Part shown: positions 62,901 to 64,000 of the stretch, one piece after another
How the letters are laid out: each line of letters opens with the position of its first letter
How positions within the stretch are numbered: the first letter of the stretch is position 1
Source: Embiotoca jacksoni
Taxonomy: Eukaryota; Chordata; Actinopteri; Embiotocidae
Assembly: GCA_022577435.1 (NCBI GenBank)
Contig: JAKOON010000018.1
Coordinates: 11,978,096 to 12,042,095, forward strand
DNA: 64,000 bases
Reading direction: 5' to 3'
Made by a program: the position numbers and the translations under genes
Notes under the pieces: model-generated
Seen by the model: only the letters and a program-made list of their open reading frames with translations
What the model was told of the DNA's origin: nothing
The model's database searches: none

Positions 62901-64000
62901 CCCTTTGTATGACATGTAGACAGAGCAATGTTGATGAAGCAACACTTTTTGTTTGTCATTTATACAAGCGTAGCATCCATCGTGAATGAAATACTTTAAG
63001 TTCCTTGGATGAGTCATAAAAGAGTACTCCACCCAGACTCTGTCTCATCACCCAGATTGTGTCTGCCTATTGGGGGGGGTGGGGAGGGAATGAAAAATCA
63101 AGGGCCCTACTTTTTGGGTAAATTTGAGCTTAGTTAGTGGTCATGTTGGTGAATCACTAGCCTTGAGGCTGTTCTTCTCTTCATACGGGATATCTGTAGA
63201 GGCGGTAGTCCCATCACTAATGCATTCCTCATGCTCTAGATCTCATCTCAAGCTGTATTTAGTCTCTGATTCATCTGGAATTTTGGAACAAGTTGGAAAA
63301 TATTGAGTATAGATAAACATAGTGTAACTTCCCGTGCATGGTAGACTTCTTTCTCAATGAAAGTGTGTCATTGTCTGCGTTCTTGATGGGAAATTAAAGT
63401 GCAATACTTTCTCTTCTTGGTCAGTGAATGTTTCATCTTCATTGCCAGTGTTCAGACACTCTTGTTTTAGATTTGCTTTATGGTGTGAAGGCAAAGTACT
63501 GATACAGCAGAGACAATACACCTCACCGGTGAATTTTCCTAAGACGGTAAAATGTAACACTTCATTTTAACCTGCGCCCACATTTGATTTTAATATCCTG
63601 AACATTTTTTTTTCTACGTTCATGAAGTCTGTTTTATATAATGACTTTATTTTATAGTATGTTACCAAATAAATAATGTATTATCTGTTTATAGAAATGA
63701 AGCCCACAAATCATTGTCAAGGAGAATTAAAACTATTAACTGTTAATATGCACTTTTAAAGTCATAATGTATGTTTAAAACTGTGATATTGTGTCATTCA
63801 TGAAGTGGTTGGATAACACCTAACCATGTATCATGAGAAGAGTCTTATTTGCTGACAAACATACTAATAAACATTTAAAACATACTTCAATGTGCTTATC
63901 ACGTTAAAAATAACCAAGGCCAGTGATTAGGTTTCTCAACCAAGTTATGTTATGGCAAAGCAGGGCTGTGTTATCATAGAGGCCGTCTGTATCTGCTTAT

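Overview
The window is vertebrate genomic DNA, most likely from a ray-finned (teleost) fish. The only gene I can support is an internal part of a Staufen double-stranded RNA-binding protein gene on the + strand, best matched to stau2. Eight coding exons lie between 10969 and 48842. They are separated by GT-AG introns and join in a single open frame of 425 codons. Fish origin is suggested by the dense dinucleotide microsatellites, tRNA-derived SINEs of teleost type, several decayed Tc1/mariner elements and other teleost-type interspersed repeats. The species cannot be told from the sequence.

Layout: 1-10968 has no recognisable exon and is read as the intron before in-window exon 1, which starts inside a codon and inside a domain. 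It carries a mariner fossil (4975-5690) next to a nearly full-length Tc1 fossil (5704-6770), a perfect 34-bp hairpin (3118-3190), other interspersed repeats and a polypyrimidine block. Exons 1-8 are 10969-11128, 16534-16641, 24793-25005, 25493-25630, 28527-28655, 30888-30945, 37718-38073 and 48729-48842. They encode, in order, most of dsRBD2, an acidic linker, dsRBD3, dsRBD4, the linker corresponding to the tubulin-binding region, a Gly/Ser/Pro-rich stretch, and the start of the dsRBD5-like dimerisation module. I found no exon in 48843-64000. The first exons (start codon, dsRBD1) and the last exons (rest of dsRBD5, stop, 3' UTR) must lie outside the window.

The protein: Staufen proteins bind structured mRNA and act in mRNA transport, local translation and Staufen-mediated decay. 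The canonical RNA-contacting motifs of dsRBD3 and dsRBD4 are intact, so nothing suggests a pseudogene.

No rRNA, tRNA gene, CRISPR, operon or second protein gene was found. Nearly all other open frames are short, low-complexity, or lie in repeats. The points most worth a second look are two splice donors that run straight into microsatellites (exons 1 and 8), complementary CA/UG arrays flanking exons 1 and 7, the perfect intronic hairpin, a duplicated intronic repeat present both with and without an inserted SINE, and a local 390-bp tandem duplication.
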